Source: Porites lobata | Taxonomy: Eukaryota; Cnidaria; Anthozoa; Scleractinia; Poritidae | Direction of reading: 5' to 3' | Assembly: GCA_942486035.1 (NCBI GenBank) | Contig: CALNXK010000043.1 | Span: forward strand, 364,501-428,500 | Length of the DNA stretch: 64,000 bases | Shown: positions 14,801-29,800 of the stretch, one piece after another | Numbering within the stretch: the stretch's first letter is position 1 | Layout: each line of letters begins with the position of its first letter | The notes under the pieces: model-generated | What the model was told of the DNA's origin: nothing | The model's database searches: none | The model's input: only the letters and a program-made list of their open reading frames with translations | Position numbers and translations under genes: made by a program

Positions 14801-17800
14801 TTGCTGGCTCAGCAGCCAGTCAGAGAGCACATACTACTGTAGCCTTATACAATGTAATCAATATAAAAGTCCGTCTAATTCTTAGAGTGGTGTCTGCCCT
14901 GTAGAATGTCAAAAATAGTGACTGAAGATTAAAATGGTAGGGACAAAAAGTCTATTTGTAGGTGTCTGTTTTTAGGTGGGTGTCCATCTTTTGAGGTGTC
15001 CCTGAAGGGAGTGTCAGCAGTTTATCCATTTGATTAATTTTTATAATATGTAGTTGCAGTGGTTCATTTCCTTAACTTGTAGACAGATTGTATTATAGAA
15101 GCTCTGGCCAATCCTGAGAGAGAAAGATTAAAACATGAAGACACAAATATCTCTGAGTGGTTAAAAAGTATGCAGTAAACTGTGAATTATCTGTTGATGC
15201 TACAATCTATACTGTTAACTTATGAATAATAATTAACAATTATTGGACGAGGATTAGCAAAATATTGTGATTTGTCAGTGGCAAGCAGATCAATTATTTG
15301 CCAAAGCCAAAGGCTGAGGCAAATTATTGATCTGTGAGACAGTGACAAATCACAATATTTTGTGATGACCGAGTTCAATAATTGTGTTATCATTAGATCA
15401 ACAAGTTTGTTTTTTAAACTCTCAAAGGTCAGTGAAGCGATCTGCCATTTTTACCTCAGAGCGATCGCAAGAAGGATAAAAGCAGAATATTATTAGTAGC
15501 CAAACACAGTTGGACGACATTGCTCATGAGCAGATCATTATTTGTAGGCAGTTATTTACAGGTCACGTGGTGGAAGCCCGTTGCTCTAAACATGTAAAAC
15601 CTAGGGTATCCAGTATATGATTGTGTGAAAGAAGGAAGATTTTCTAGTTGCCCAAGAGCAAAAGTTAGGCGCCAGAGGCCACCGGGCTCTGATAGGACAC
15701 TGGCCTGCATGTTCATGGTAGCCCGTGAAAATCCCTGGGTGTCTGCCCTTGACAACAGCCTTGTGTAACAGTTGTTAACACCAGAAAGGTTGAAAACATT
15801 ACGGAGAATTTCAAGCTTCTTATTTTACCTCCACTAATTACTTCTCTGCACATTGTTCTCCAGGTTTAGCAGTATTTTGTGGCACTGTTTTCCGCAAGTA
15901 CTCCATCGAACTGACGGGTCTCCTGCAGTATGTTGCCAATCAACTCAAGGCAGGGAAGAGTTTTGATTTGCTGGTACTAAAAGAGGTGGTGCAGAAAATG
16001 TCAGGGATTGAGATTTCAGAAGAAGTTACAGCCGCTCAGCTAGAAGCTCTCTCAGGAGGAGAGTTACTTAGAGCCGAGGTAATTAAACAAATTAATCTAT
16101 GCTTATTAAAGTTGATTGACTCAAACTGATTCCAACTTATGACTCTCCACAAATTCCGTGGTATTTTGTTGAACCAAGAAAAGGGGAATGTAAGAAATGC
16201 CTTAAATGTCGCTCAGTCTAATGTTAAAACACCTTACATACAAAAATAAATGCACTTTTTTGAGTGCCAATGTTTTTAGCTGAAAGTGCTAATTAAAGAT
16301 GTTGTTTTGGTGTCTCTGGATGGATGTGGGACAGCCATATCCATATTGTCACTGAGGCAGTACCACAAATCCTCTATTAAGCTCGAGTCTAGGGGCTTAT
16401 TTATTTCAAACACTTTTGAGGGGAGCTTAATAGAGACTGGGGGCTCATTTGATTTAGCAAAAACGTTGGTATCAGTTGTCCATAAAGAACTAGAACGCAA
16501 AGCGGAAAACCTCAAGTACCTCAAGTAGTTGGAGGTCATGCAGCCACGGAAAAAAAAAAAAAAACAAATCCAAACTTCCATTGGTGAATAAACCATCAAA
16601 ATAAACCTAGATCAGTCCACACAAAGTTTTACAATCGTGATTGATTAATGCAGTCTGTCATTCATTAGTGGATAACAATAATAAGGGGGAGGGGAGGGGG
16701 GCTTATTAACTTCTTCCCCTGATAAGGGAGAGCGTATTAGAGACGTGGGGCTTATTTGAGAATCTCCTGACTTGGTCAAGGCAAACAGAAGGCATTTGTT
16801 TTGTACTAAAAGCTCTCTTCCAAGTAGCTTTTCAATCATTGTAATTGCTCATTTATCCCTTTGTAGGGTGGATATTTTGGACAGATTAGAAACACGAAAA
16901 AATCTTCACAGAGACTGCGTGACACACTGCTAGAAGGAAAGCTGGACCTACCACTCTGCTTGTTAATGGCGCAACAGCGAAATGGCATTGTGTTCTATGA
17001 AAATGCTGACAGACATTTGAAGCTTGTAGGAAAGCTTTATGATCAGGTATACACATGCAGTGTTTTCTATATCACTAAAGTACAATACTTACTTTTCTAC
17101 CTGATTTCCAATACTGATTAAGCAGTCATGTCCTTTGCATTTTCTCTATGAAGTATCAATGAGCATGTTGTAAAGAAAGTCAGTTTTACAGCTTGCCAGC
17201 TTGGCAAGCTCTAGCTACCATCTACCATCTACCATTTATTTGCCTCCATCACAATAACTGATGATTCTTGCAAATTGGCCAGCGGTCGATGTATATATAA
17301 ATAAATAGATAAAAGTAATAAATAATATTATAAATTAAATCAAAGGTAGTTTGTAAATGCCATCGAAGAAGGGGCATTTACTGTTTCATTGGGTAAAACG
17401 TTCTGCTCTATTATTGTTCTTGGGAGGTAGGAGAATTTATAATAATCAGTGAAAGCGAATGGGACCTCATAAACTTGGTTGTTGACATGACGGCTAACTC
17501 GACCCAGCGGCTTCAGGCATTTGAACTATCCCAAAAGTCATTTTAAACAGCCCCCCACCCCCCATTACCTTTTACTGAGCAGGATTGATAACAGTTCTTC
17601 TGTTATTTGAATTCCCCAACAAACTTTACTGCAGGCAACTCTAAGATGGACATCTTCCACCTTGAGATGGGCGTTAAATATAAGAGTCCGTCTTAGAGAG
17701 ATGTCTGTCTTATAGAGAGTCAAATAAAGGGAGTAAAGAAAGGCAGGAACGAGCTTTTAGGTGTCCCTTTTATAGAGGCGTCTGTTTAGAGAGACTTGAC

Positions 17801-20800
17801 TGTAGCTCCATAAAAAATCCACTAGCCCAGGGCTATTGGGCACCACTTTCTTCACACACTGATGAGTTTGAAAACCCCCAGCTCCCTGAAAACTGTTATA
17901 AGGATCATTCATAATCACAGCAACTTGCTTTATTTTTCTGCAGTGCCAAGATACCCTTGTACAGTTTGGAGGGTTCCTTGCTTCTCAGCTAACAGCTGAA
18001 GAGTATGATTCACACATTCCCTCTCTGGATGTTCTAGGCCAGTCTTATCACTTGACCCCCGATGCTGCGTTTTTTCTTTCAAGGCCTATGTTTGTCCATC
18101 AGATTGAGGTTTGTTCTTATGTTACCTTCATCAGACTATCAGTTCACTACCGTAAAATTCCGAAAACGGCTTGAACTTTGTTTACTTTTACTTGGAAAAG
18201 TCCAATAAGACAAAGCTTTCAACCGGATTTTGAAAGCAAATCTCCCTTTTTCCTTCCGAATATAAGCCCCTCAAAAAAGGCCCCTCAAAAGGGTGAAAAA
18301 ATTCACTTATTTTGGCTATTTTCCGTCTTGGAGGGCGAGCGCTAGCCTGAAAAAACAGCCGACATTGCTCGACGCCACCTCTGGTTTCCCCGCGAAATAA
18401 CGTCTGAGAAAAAACTGCAGAAATTTCACATTGATTACGCGTCACTACCCAGAACCGGGATAGTGACGCGTCATCAGAATGGAATAATAATTATTTCTAC
18501 GCTCGTTTCTCTTACGTCATTTCGCTGGGAAACGAGCAATGACGTCGCGAAATGTTGGTGGATTTTTCAGGCTAGTCGAGAGCCTGTCCAAAAAGCGGGC
18601 TGGTTTCTCTTTAAACTCCTTGAAAGAAAAAGATGAAAAAGCAGCTCGTTAAAAGGGAAATCATTGTCAACATCCCCAAATAACTATGATCAAAAAGTTT
18701 GGATTTCACCTACCAGAACTTTGCAGTACTTTTTCTTATTACTATTGCAAAACACAGTCCGTACCTGAGAGCATTGAAAATTGTTTTATTTTCAATCCCC
18801 TTTCCTTGTTTCTTTGTCCGTCGGTATCCTGTTCTCCTTGGTGTTTTTGTTTAATTGTTGTGTTATTGTTATTCCAGACAAAGTACGAGGAAGCCAAGAA
18901 GGCCATTGCTGCTAAAGGAAAACCTCTCCAACAGAAGGTAAGTCTTCCCTCCACCTGCCACCTTCCTCGCGGGTGTGCGATTTTCACGCTTGCTCGCGTA
19001 TTCGCTGGCCCTGATGAAATTGAGGGACTACTCGTAGTCTGACTCTACAAAAAATCCTCTCTTCCCTCCGCGTCTCACTTTCCTCGCGTGTGGAAATTTT
19101 CACGCGCGCTCGCGTATTCGCTCGCCCCGATGTAACTCACATTTCTTCATTTTATTGCTTTCAGCAAATCTTGCAGTGCTACATTGATGCAGTGATTTTA
19201 GTCATGGAGCCCGTATTCCAGAGTGCTAGGACGATTATGGCACCCAAAATTTGGAACAGCATAAGGTGCGGATGACATGGAAGGTTTCTTGTTTGCTTGT
19301 TTCTGTTTTCATCCATGAAACTAGTGTTTTGTGTGGGTTTCTTGTCATTTTTGTCATTATGACTAACCGTTGAGTGTTATAGAAATTCATACGTTTTTTA
19401 TCCGTTTTTAGTCCTCAGTTGTACGTGACCTTCTGGGCGTTGTCCATGTACGATCTCTATGTCCCACTGGAAAGATATGATCAAGAACTGACTAAATTAA
19501 AACAACAGTTGGCACAGCTGGATGACAATAAGGACATGGTATGTTATGTTAACGGGTCGTTTCGCCCGAGAGTCGATTCACCCGAAGTTGTTTCGCCCAT
19601 ACGTAAGTCTATTCGCCCTGTTGTTCTTAAAGCCTGAAAAAAGTCCGTGAAAAGACGTGTGGATCAATTTTTTCCAGTGAAAACTTCACACAAATTATAT
19701 CAAAGATCGACACGATCGCTGCGGTACATGCAGACTTTATGTACAGGGCTGCCCATGTACACTCTTTTAGTATCTCGAATGTCATTATCGAGATCGCTGG
19801 ATCTTTCTTAATAAGCCTTGTTGCAGACTATTGTTTGCCATCGGGCGAATCGACTTACGTCCAGGCGAAACAACTTTGTGCGAATCGATTTTCGGGCGAA
19901 ACGAACAACCTAGTTGAATTCATATAAAACATAATTATTATACTGAAAGAATCACTGTCAACAATATTTTAAAGTCTGGAAAATTCCCATAGCGCAATTA
20001 AACAAGTTGCTTTCTGTTACAATCATTTTATTTTTCAGCCTGTAAGCAAAAAGAAGAAGGAGAAAGAAAGATGTTCTCTTTTATTTGAAAAATTGAAAGA
20101 GGAATTAAAACAACAAGAGGACCATAACCAGAGGGTAATGGCGTCATTGAAGCATGAGAGAGACTCGTGGCTTCCAGCGAGTAAGTTGCTCATACCGTCA
20201 GATTTCCTTGGACAAGCGCCCGCGCTCTAATAGTTGCCCTTTCCTAAATAAGCGCTAACCCAAACGATTCCAGAAATCGTTGGGGCTGAAGCTTGTACCC
20301 CTGATTCCCCTTGTAGTTTCTGGACTGGAGAATTGCTTAATGTGATTTGTTTGTTAATTTTTGTGTTTCAGAAGCGACCAAAAGTGAAACCATCACACAG
20401 TTTCTTCAGCTTTGCATGTTTCCCAGATGCGTGTTCACAGCCAGTGATGCTGTATACTGCGCAAAATTTGTTCACATGCTGCACAACCTTAAAACACCAA
20501 ACTTCTCAACGCTCCTCTGCTTTGATCGAGTAAGTCACATGGCGACTAAAATTTCCTTGGAAAAATAAGGGAGACCGTTAGATTCGAGGACGAGGCCGGC
20601 GATTAAACTTAAAGTTTTTACGCGTACTCTAAAAAAATATTCTCCCTGGAAAACTTCATTTTACTTCAATTTTTCAACAGAAAAGCTTATACGGTTCGTT
20701 TTACTGAAGCAGTTAAGCCCTCTCCCGATCTCAAATGATGAAACTTTTAACATTAGATAACTAGTTTCCGCCACTACGACATTCTCGCTAAAACTCATAG

Positions 20801-23800
20801 TAGATGACGGCCACCACATTTTCCCGTCAAAATGGTGCTGGTTCACGCGCGTGTTCTACTTAATGCTGAAAAAATCTCGTCAGTAGTTGGCCTCGTCTTA
20901 AAATCTAATATTCTCCTGAACAGAACCAAGCGTTACCAGTGCTGATTAGTTTTCGCGGACTTCCTTGATTATTTGATCCAGTAGATTAATTGTTTAATCA
21001 GTCATTCAATCAACCAATCATACTTGATGACCAATTAACCTTCCTGGTAGAGGCATACTTTTTAGAAGCTATAAACTTGACAATATTTTGAGTTAATATG
21101 GGTATTTTGGAACGCACAAAGTCTTGGTTTTGAAAGAAAACCCAAAATGCTAGTTTGGTAAGATAGAAGAACACCAAGCCAAGTTATCATTAAATCTAAC
21201 GGATCATGATTAGTTAAGACGTAGAAACACAGTCGTAGTTACGTAACCGTAATTCATGACATGTTGGAGCTGAAATGCGCAGTACATTGTACGTTCACTG
21301 ATGAAGGAAAAAGAAAACAATTTTGGACTTTACTTGCAAACTCCCCATGTCTTCACTGAGAAATGTTAAGTAACATGTTTGTTTTGTGTCACAAGGTATT
21401 TTCAGACATTTCCTACACAGTAGCAAGCTGTACAGAAAACGAAGCCAGTAGATATGGTAAGCTGTGTTTTGCATCAGTGATCGTGTTTCCAGTGGGACAC
21501 GCAAGGTCCTGACAGAGTGACCTATTGATTTCTTGTTTTCGTTCACTTTGTAGGTCGCTTTTTGTGTTCGATGCTTGAGATCGTGATGAGATGGCATGGC
21601 GATAAGAAGACTTACGAGAAGGTAAGTAACACGACAAAAAGAAATAAAACCGCGTAACCTGAGTGGCAGGCGTTTCTGGGGGAAAATGGCGAAGAGAGAA
21701 GCGAAAAGGGAAGACAGCGAGGCGGGGGGACATCCTTTCTCTCTCCACCCCTCCCCCCTCCGCCCACTAAAATCACCTCTCTCCTAACCCCTAAGGAGGC
21801 CCTGATACTCAGTGTTAATACAACGTTATCTGGTTAAAAATTGTCAAGGTTTTGAAACGTGAGAGCTTGTTTTATCAAGGGTAAGTAGTAGAAAATTACG
21901 AAGAGCACGATGTAAAAAGAAAAAACTGGATCAAACTTTAGCTAACCAAGTCTTGTCCTTTAGCGCATATGTCAAAGACGTAAGCTGAGCACAGTAAAAC
22001 CAGAATGTATTTTTTTTCGGGGATAGTAAGTTCCTGGTCTGCGTAGAAAGTGTTTTTACCTCGGCGCGACAAAAACTTTGCTACATCTGTGACTGCTTTT
22101 TCAATTCATTTTTTTTTTAATTTACTAGGTAATCGTCTTGCTGTTATCTTTTTATTCGTACCTTCGTCGTAAAGTTGGTATTTTACTAAAATGTAAAAAA
22201 TGGAAGTTAATTGAAAGCTAAGCAGTATTTAGCCACCTGTAACATTTGCTGAAAATGTCGTTTCTTGGAATTGCCACGTTGCAACTTACATAAGTGAATG
22301 ATTAAAATAAACTTTTTGCATACACAGACTAGCAATGAATTTAAATATGGCCGTTTATAGCTAATCTTCTAAACACTCCTTTTTATTATTTTTTTTTTTA
22401 ACAGGAATGTGGTAGTTACCCCGGATTTGTGACCGTTTTGAGGGCCACAAACAACGATAAAGCAGACCATTTAGACTACGAGAATTACAGGCATGTCTGT
22501 CACAAGTGGCAGTACAAAACTTAACCCTCCAAGGTAACAGTCCTCCTTTTTTCAACAATTTGCCACGGTAACCTTGGGGACAAAAACCCTAATTTATTGG
22601 TCGTTAAGGAGATGATTAAAATGTTGGAAAATTGGAAAACATTGAATTTAAGGGTTGTTAAAAATTAAAATATGAAGAGAATAAAATATTAGACAAATAC
22701 AACCACCAACACAACAAGGTGCCTCTGATTTCATTAGCCGACTAAGTGGTTTATGTGTATACCTTTTCACCTAAGATGATAGATGAACATCATTCGCCCC
22801 CCCCCCCACAAAAAAAAATACAACAACAACCAGATCGTTCAATACTTGGCGATACGAACTGATCTGTCAATCTTTGTTTTGAATGGCACAGAAGACATTT
22901 TGTTGTATTATCTATTTTTTGTTGTTGTCGCAGGCTCTTGTAGTGTGCTTGGAATCAAAGGATTATACTCAGATCCGAAATACAATTATGGTGTTAACGA
23001 AGGTATGTCTCCAGCCATGTTTTTAGCTTGTCTCGTACGTCAAAATTCTGAAAAGCGTACGCTAACTCTCTCTCGTCTTTCCATGCCCTGGAGTGAAGGA
23101 AAAAAGTCGTCCTGAAAATCCAGTTCACACTTTTGTTAGTGTAAACTAGCCCGTGTCCGTTAACTTATCCGTCCCGTTTACACTACACCATTTATTTTCA
23201 GAGTTGGTGTGTTTTATCTTCTGTAAAAGTGCAAAGGGCGAAAAAATAAACACGAGGTGATATTTTGGGTTTATGAGTGCGTGTTGAGTTTGCTTCAGGT
23301 CAGCGTTTTATTTGCGCGTGCGCTGTTATGCGAGATGCGCAACATTTCTTCAAAAGGCACTTGTTCTGGCTGTTTATTTTTAATTTTGTTCTATTTGTAG
23401 ATTTTACCGTTTTATCCAAAAGTTTTAAATCTCGGGCAAGCTTTGGAAAGAAGAATCGACAAAATCTGTGAGGAGGAGAAAGAGAAGCGGCAGGATATTT
23501 ATACTCTCGCTGTGGGGTAAGAAAAGTCACACATGTAGACAGTTGTTTGTACTTAATATGACCCTTTCCCTAGGGGTAAAGCCTATTAGCTGGGGAATAT
23601 AGAATTTATGAAGGAAGTATCCATGGAAACGTCAAAATGTTTAAAGGATGCGACCATGACAGCTAACAAGATGCTAACCAATCAGTAGAGTGGCTTCGAC
23701 TTTGGCAAATTTTCCCGCGTAAAAGACCCACCGCACGCAACCGAGAGCGCGGGAAAAAATTTGAGTGTGACCGCTTTTTTTTTCGGAATCTACGTGTAAT

Positions 23801-26800
23801 TTCAGCTACGGTGAAATTAAAAAAATCTTAAGCTTGATTTATTCTTGTTTAATTTTAGGTATGCCGGTCGTTTGAAAGCGAAAAAGCGAGAGATGGTCGT
23901 TGAGAGCGACTTTCACCATAAAGAAAAGGTATTGAATCATAAGTTGTCACAAATAAACTTTTTCACGCGTGGCGACTTGTAATATTTTTGTAACTTTTGA
24001 GTCTGACTGTGGATGAAATCCTATGGTTTGACCATTCAAACGAAGCCTCTTCAGCAGTAGTTGCACATGGTACTATTTGTTTTGTACAGAGTTCTAACTT
24101 TTGAGTCTGCTGATGAATTCCTATGGTTTGACCGTTCAAATGAAACCTCTTCAGCAGTATTTTCACATGATACTTGTTTTGTCTGTAGTTCCAACTTTTG
24201 AGTCTGTGGATGAAATCCTATGGTATGATCATTCAAATGAAACCTCTTCAGCAGTTCGTTCACATGAAACCATTTGTCTTTTAGTATTGTACAGAAAAAA
24301 ATGTGGAAATTTTTCCTGGTTCTTTTTTCAATTTGGTCACTATTGAAGAGTGGAAGGGCTAGTCTTAGAGTGCAACACATAAGTAAACTAAAAAAGAACG
24401 CTATAAAATTGCCGGGTTACTTTACTCTTTGTTGTTCCCCTCAAACAAATTTGAAAATGAATTCTTTTTGGGTCCATTTGTTAAAATTTTGATTTTTTTT
24501 GGCAGCCCCCTGCAGCTGCTCCTCCACCTTCAAGCCAAACTGATTCTGTCGCCGTTAAACAAGAAAAAACGGTAAGTTTTAAGACGAAATTCGCGCCGTT
24601 TATTTTTCGTCATTATTTAGGGTGGAAGCGATGTGATGGCATTACATTTCAAAAATGATGGGTAGCAGTGTTGATCAAAATAATTTTCGCATTCAGATAG
24701 TGGAGGGTGACGCGAAATAGAGAGCGGAGTGGAAAAAAGCGCTGTTATTTCCTTCTAACTTTTGTTTCCGCTGTCCCACTATCTAAAGTTAAAACCCCTA
24801 CAAAAGGCTATCATTATCGTGACTTAAGTGGGCTTATTAAAACTTATGTTTTTGTGTATTGTCTTGGGTGAAAAAGAGGCTATTAATTAGTGAGAACGAA
24901 CATGCTATACTTAGATTGCCAATCAAATTGTAATGTCTAATGCTTTGTTTTAGGAAACACAGCCAAATTCTTCCGTAAACACGGAGTCTACAAGTAAGTT
25001 AGTTTAATATTGTAAGTATTTAAGTAGAAAAGTCTAGAATTTTGGTTGAACGAAGACCACACTCTTAGCACAACTAAAACAACATTACCACTTTATGAAA
25101 CAGTCAGTGTAACAAAACAGAAGTGGAATACAACACAGTAATATGTGAAAGTTCTCCACACATCATTTTGGGTAATGAGATCACTTCATGGTCTACGAGT
25201 TTGCAAACCAAAATCATGTTCAATTTTTATTTTTGTAGAGAGTGTGAAGAATGATTCGGATGTGAAACCCAAGACAACAGGTTTGAAGATTTTGTTTGCT
25301 TGAACTGTCATTAACAAAAACAAGTTAGAGTAATTTAGATTGGTGTAATGTCTCGGAAGGCACACCCTGCGAGGAGAGCCTGGTCCGAAACTGTATCTTA
25401 GCAACAAGCAGCGCATGCTCAACAAAGATCTTAATATAGAATGAAGATGACGTGAACTGCGGAAATACAAATTTAAATGAAGATATGTTCGTCCAGTTGG
25501 TAATTGCAATTTAAGCAATTGCAAATTAACCCGAAAAAATTTCGGGACTTCAACGGGATTCGAAACCATGGCCTCTGCGTTATATCTTAATCGTCGATTC
25601 ATGCAGAGTCGTTCTCGAGTACGCCGAAATTGAGCAAGCGCAGGAAAAGCTCTGCTGGCAGGGCCAGGAAGGCACAACTGAAGAAAGCTTTATTGCTGTG
25701 TTAGAACGTAGGAGAAATGATTTATTACCTTGTATTTTTAGTGACAATCAAGAAAGAGCAGGATGGTTCAAAATCCTCCAGGTATGTATTGTACTGTCTT
25801 AGCCTGAGAAAACAGCTGACGTTTCGCTATGTCACCACTGGTTTCCCCGCGAAATGACGTCTGAGAAACGAGTGCAGAAATTCCATACTGATGACGCGTC
25901 ACTACCTGTTCCCAGATCTAAGTAGTGCTTCTGATTGGTCGTGCCGCGTGGGAAATTTGCTTCAACCAATCAGAAGCACTCCCCAGATCTGGGTTGTGAC
26001 GCGTCATCAGTATGGAATTTTCTCAGACGTCATTTCGAGGGTAACCAACCATTTTTCTTATTAGAGAGATTTAGGAGATTTAGAGTCACGTCTACGGCAA
26101 ACGTAAGATTAAAGTTGAAAATTTTGAGGGTAACCAACCATTCTTATTTTCCAGTCCTAGCTCGACCAAAAGCGAAGGTGTTTCTTCGTCTCAGGAAAAG
26201 ACCGCTAGCAAATCCAGTACAGGGTCATCCGGTAGCAAACCATCCGGCACCAGTACCCCTAGCGGTACATCCTCTTCACGGTCAGGTGCGAACGCTGAGT
26301 CGCCAAGCAGGAACGCAGCTGGAAACAAGTAAGATGGTTTTATTAAACAAAAGCGGGGAAACTCAGTTAAATTGCATCTTATTTACCCTCTAAACAGCAT
26401 CCTTTCTTTGCGCTTTCCTTCTGAGAGACTATTAAACGTCTTAAACTCCAGTAAACGATGATTTCAAATCGCATTTTGATCTCATTTCAGATCTTTAAAC
26501 ACAAGCGGTAGCTCCAGCCAGCAGGCGTCTAGGACATCCGCAACTAATGCGACCTCTAAGGGAACAAAAACTCCAACGAACGTCAAAACAGAAGGGACCA
26601 CTAATGGAAATGATGTTTCTGTCAGCAAAAAATCGGACAGTAGGTGTGTGAGTCACGTATTGTAATAGCAAAGAGCATTGGAAGATGCTTTTGTCTTGTC
26701 TTGGCTATCGACTGCAAAACCCGCAACCACACTTGTTAGACATTGCACGTGCTAATGTAGCACACGTAAATTTTCTGCTATTGCCCTTGCTGTAAACGAT

Positions 26801-29800
26801 AAAAATTAGGGAAAAAAGATTATTTTTCCTCGAATGTAACGTTTTCAGTCACACCAATGAAGATTAAGCCTTACCATGGAAATATCTTTCTTTGTCAACA
26901 AGAGAATAAACAAGTGGAGTAAACCGCTTTTTTCTTTGCATTTCTCTTAAAATATTTGACAGTAAACAAAAGAATAAAGAAAAGGAGAAAGACAAGGAAC
27001 AGAACGACAAACCCAAGGAAAAGGTAAAGAGCGAAAAAGCGGAGAAAGTAAAAGAACCGAAAACGAAGGACAAAGAGAAGGAACGAAGTAAAAGTAAGGA
27101 GAAAGAAGTGAAGGATAAAGTGAAAGAGCGAGTCAAGGAGAAGGATAGAGAAAGGTCTGGCAGTAAAAGTAAACATTCTTCGCCTTCAGTGCCCGAGTCA
27201 CCTAGAGATGGCGAATTCGAGAAAGGTACTGCTCTTAAAGCTGCATTAAGCGGTTGTTTAGTGTCACCAAACGTATGATTGCAATAGCAAAATTTCGCGC
27301 CACTTGCAACCAGTCACGATTGAAACCAAAACCAATCATGTCTTGCGGCCGGCACACGTTTTCCCGCCCTTGGCTTTGGGTTGCCTGAAACATCTGTATT
27401 CAATTTCTGATTGGTTTACTGGTTTCTCTGCGTTTCTCTGATTGGCTAGAGTAATAACCTTGAACTGAAAAAGCGTTTTGTTATGTTCATGTTTATCCTC
27501 GGGCTTTCACTTTTTGTTCTGGTCTCCTCCTCCACGTTTTCTTCAGTATTCCAGCTAGGCTTTATTCAGCCAGCAAAACAAGTTTGAATAACACTCAAAT
27601 CACTCAAATACTGCTTCTTGCTCGCAAAACTGAATCCGAATTCGAGTCTTGCCTTACGAGACCGAATCCGAAATTCTTTTGGCTTTCAAAGATTTGTCTT
27701 TCTTAGAAGTAATTTAACTGGAGAACTCTCAGAAATCTTGAGCCATCTTTTCAAGCAATTTAGTTGCGTATTTCCATCTTTCGTATATTGAGGTGCATCA
27801 ATAGAGGTGACTGCCTGAATAATGCAGTAGATAATTGTTTAATTCTACTCTTTTTGTCTCCAATTTTTTCTCAGAGGCGAAGCGCCGCAGACTCGAAGGA
27901 ATGTCTTCTCCTTCTTCTCAGGTGTGTCTCACTAGTCAGTCTTTTTAAAATGCATGTTCACGTGAAAAGTCCTAATTAGAATAACATAAAAGGTACTCAT
28001 TGAAAATTATCGGCCTCCTTTCACTCTTCGGTAACTCTCGGATATTCTTGTCCAAAAACGTGATGTTGACGGCGAAGCTTCCAAAGGAACGTGTGCCAAA
28101 CGTTTCTGTTAATATGGTTTTGCAAGTCATAATAAAATGGTTTCAGTTTTTTGTTGAATTATAATATGTGCGACATGCTACAAGAAGTTGCTCCGAAGAA
28201 AAGTCTTTCCCGTACTCACTTAAAGTATTAGTAATCGTCTCTTCTCGCTAAGATATGTAGGGGGAAAAGTGCTGTGATTCTGTATGGAAAGTACTCTAGA
28301 GATTATTGCTTTTTCGCTGATCGACAAATTTACAGAGGGACTACTTGACTGAATTGCTTGAGAATGCTGTAAATATTACAATGTCATTTTTTTTTTGTTT
28401 TTGCAGGAGAGCTCTCCAGCGCGGCTGGGGGGCGGCCACGAGTCTGACTCGTTTAAAGTAAGTGTTCCGGTTGACTAGGCTAATGAAATTCTTTTGCAAT
28501 TAAGGTACATATTTCACACAAAATGTATTGTTAATCGCGATTACTGATGCTGAACTCCTTGTATTCATGGCGTCCTCGAATTGTTTTATCATATCACTTC
28601 TGTAGTTATCTTAATTTACTGACTTTGCTGAATTTTCTAGCCGCCATGTTGGAAGTTGACTATGAAGTCGATTCCTCTGGGTTAATCTTTATTTGTTCTG
28701 CACTCATTTTAACTGCAAACATGACGGTGGAATTAAAGGCGCGGTCTCCGTACAGCCTCGACCCGTAACAATCGTCGATAGGGGTGGGAGATTTTCTTCC
28801 CCTCCTCCTGCCCCTTAAGCGACTGCCACGCAGGCTACCTGGCTTGGTAGAGTGATCCCCAGTTTTTGAGTTGTCTTCAGTATGGATGTCGAACATCATA
28901 TCAAGCTAGTTTCATGTAAATCATTTACAAGTTACCACGTTTGCAGGTAGTTTATTTTGTTTATTTGTTTGTTTGTTTTTTTTTTCACATTTTAGAGTCC
29001 CGAATCTCAGGAAAGAAAATCGAAAGTTTTGGAATATGAAAAGGAAAAGACGTCAAAATCAGACAGAAAACGGGTATGTTTTGCTCTCATATACTATCTG
29101 CCTCTTAATCATTTCGCATTCTCTCCATGTAATTTTTCGTAATAATATCCTTGCATCACTTTTTAACTTCCAAAAGTGATCTGCGTGTAACTTCTCCTTG
29201 TAATATCAATACATTGTCCGGCAGACAGATGATGAGAATAGGCAAATGTATCAGCTAAAAGATGTTATCTTGATACAACTCCAACTTCTCTTGAATAATT
29301 TACAAGGAAATTATAGGCAGCTGGAAAGGAGAATTACTAGCAAGATCTTGGGAGTAAAAGGCTAAATCAATCGTAACGCGGTCATGGGCTCAAAGGAAAT
29401 GATCCTCAAGTAGCAAAGTGCTTGATTTTTTAAGGAACTTCCACCTCATTAGCTTCATCTTCTCTTTTTTGACTGTCTCCTCTTTTATTGTAGTCGTCGT
29501 TAGAACCCGCTGAAGGCAAAGAAGCTAAAAGACGAAAAGAGGACGGAGATGCCATTGTTGTTTCCAAGACGTCAAACTCGCACGGTTCTGAAAATAAAGT
29601 CAAAGTCAAGAGCGAGGTGGGCAGAATTCACAAGTTTATGTATGTTACTGTTAAACTACCATTGGAGCGCTTCTGGTGGGCGTTACCCTAATACAGACGT
29701 CCTCTCGCAGTCATAGAAGACGCGTGTCTTTTGTTTGCTCTGATATTGGAGGAAAAAGTTTTCTCTTCTGCGTGGTAAAAAGATGTGCAAAATTTCTGTA

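Noticed and set aside
25186..25677. 163-aa open frame on the minus strand
   Set aside because: It crosses a THOC2 exon in antisense and a tRNA-SINE remnant, has no domain and no codon-usage signal, and is an accidental ORF.
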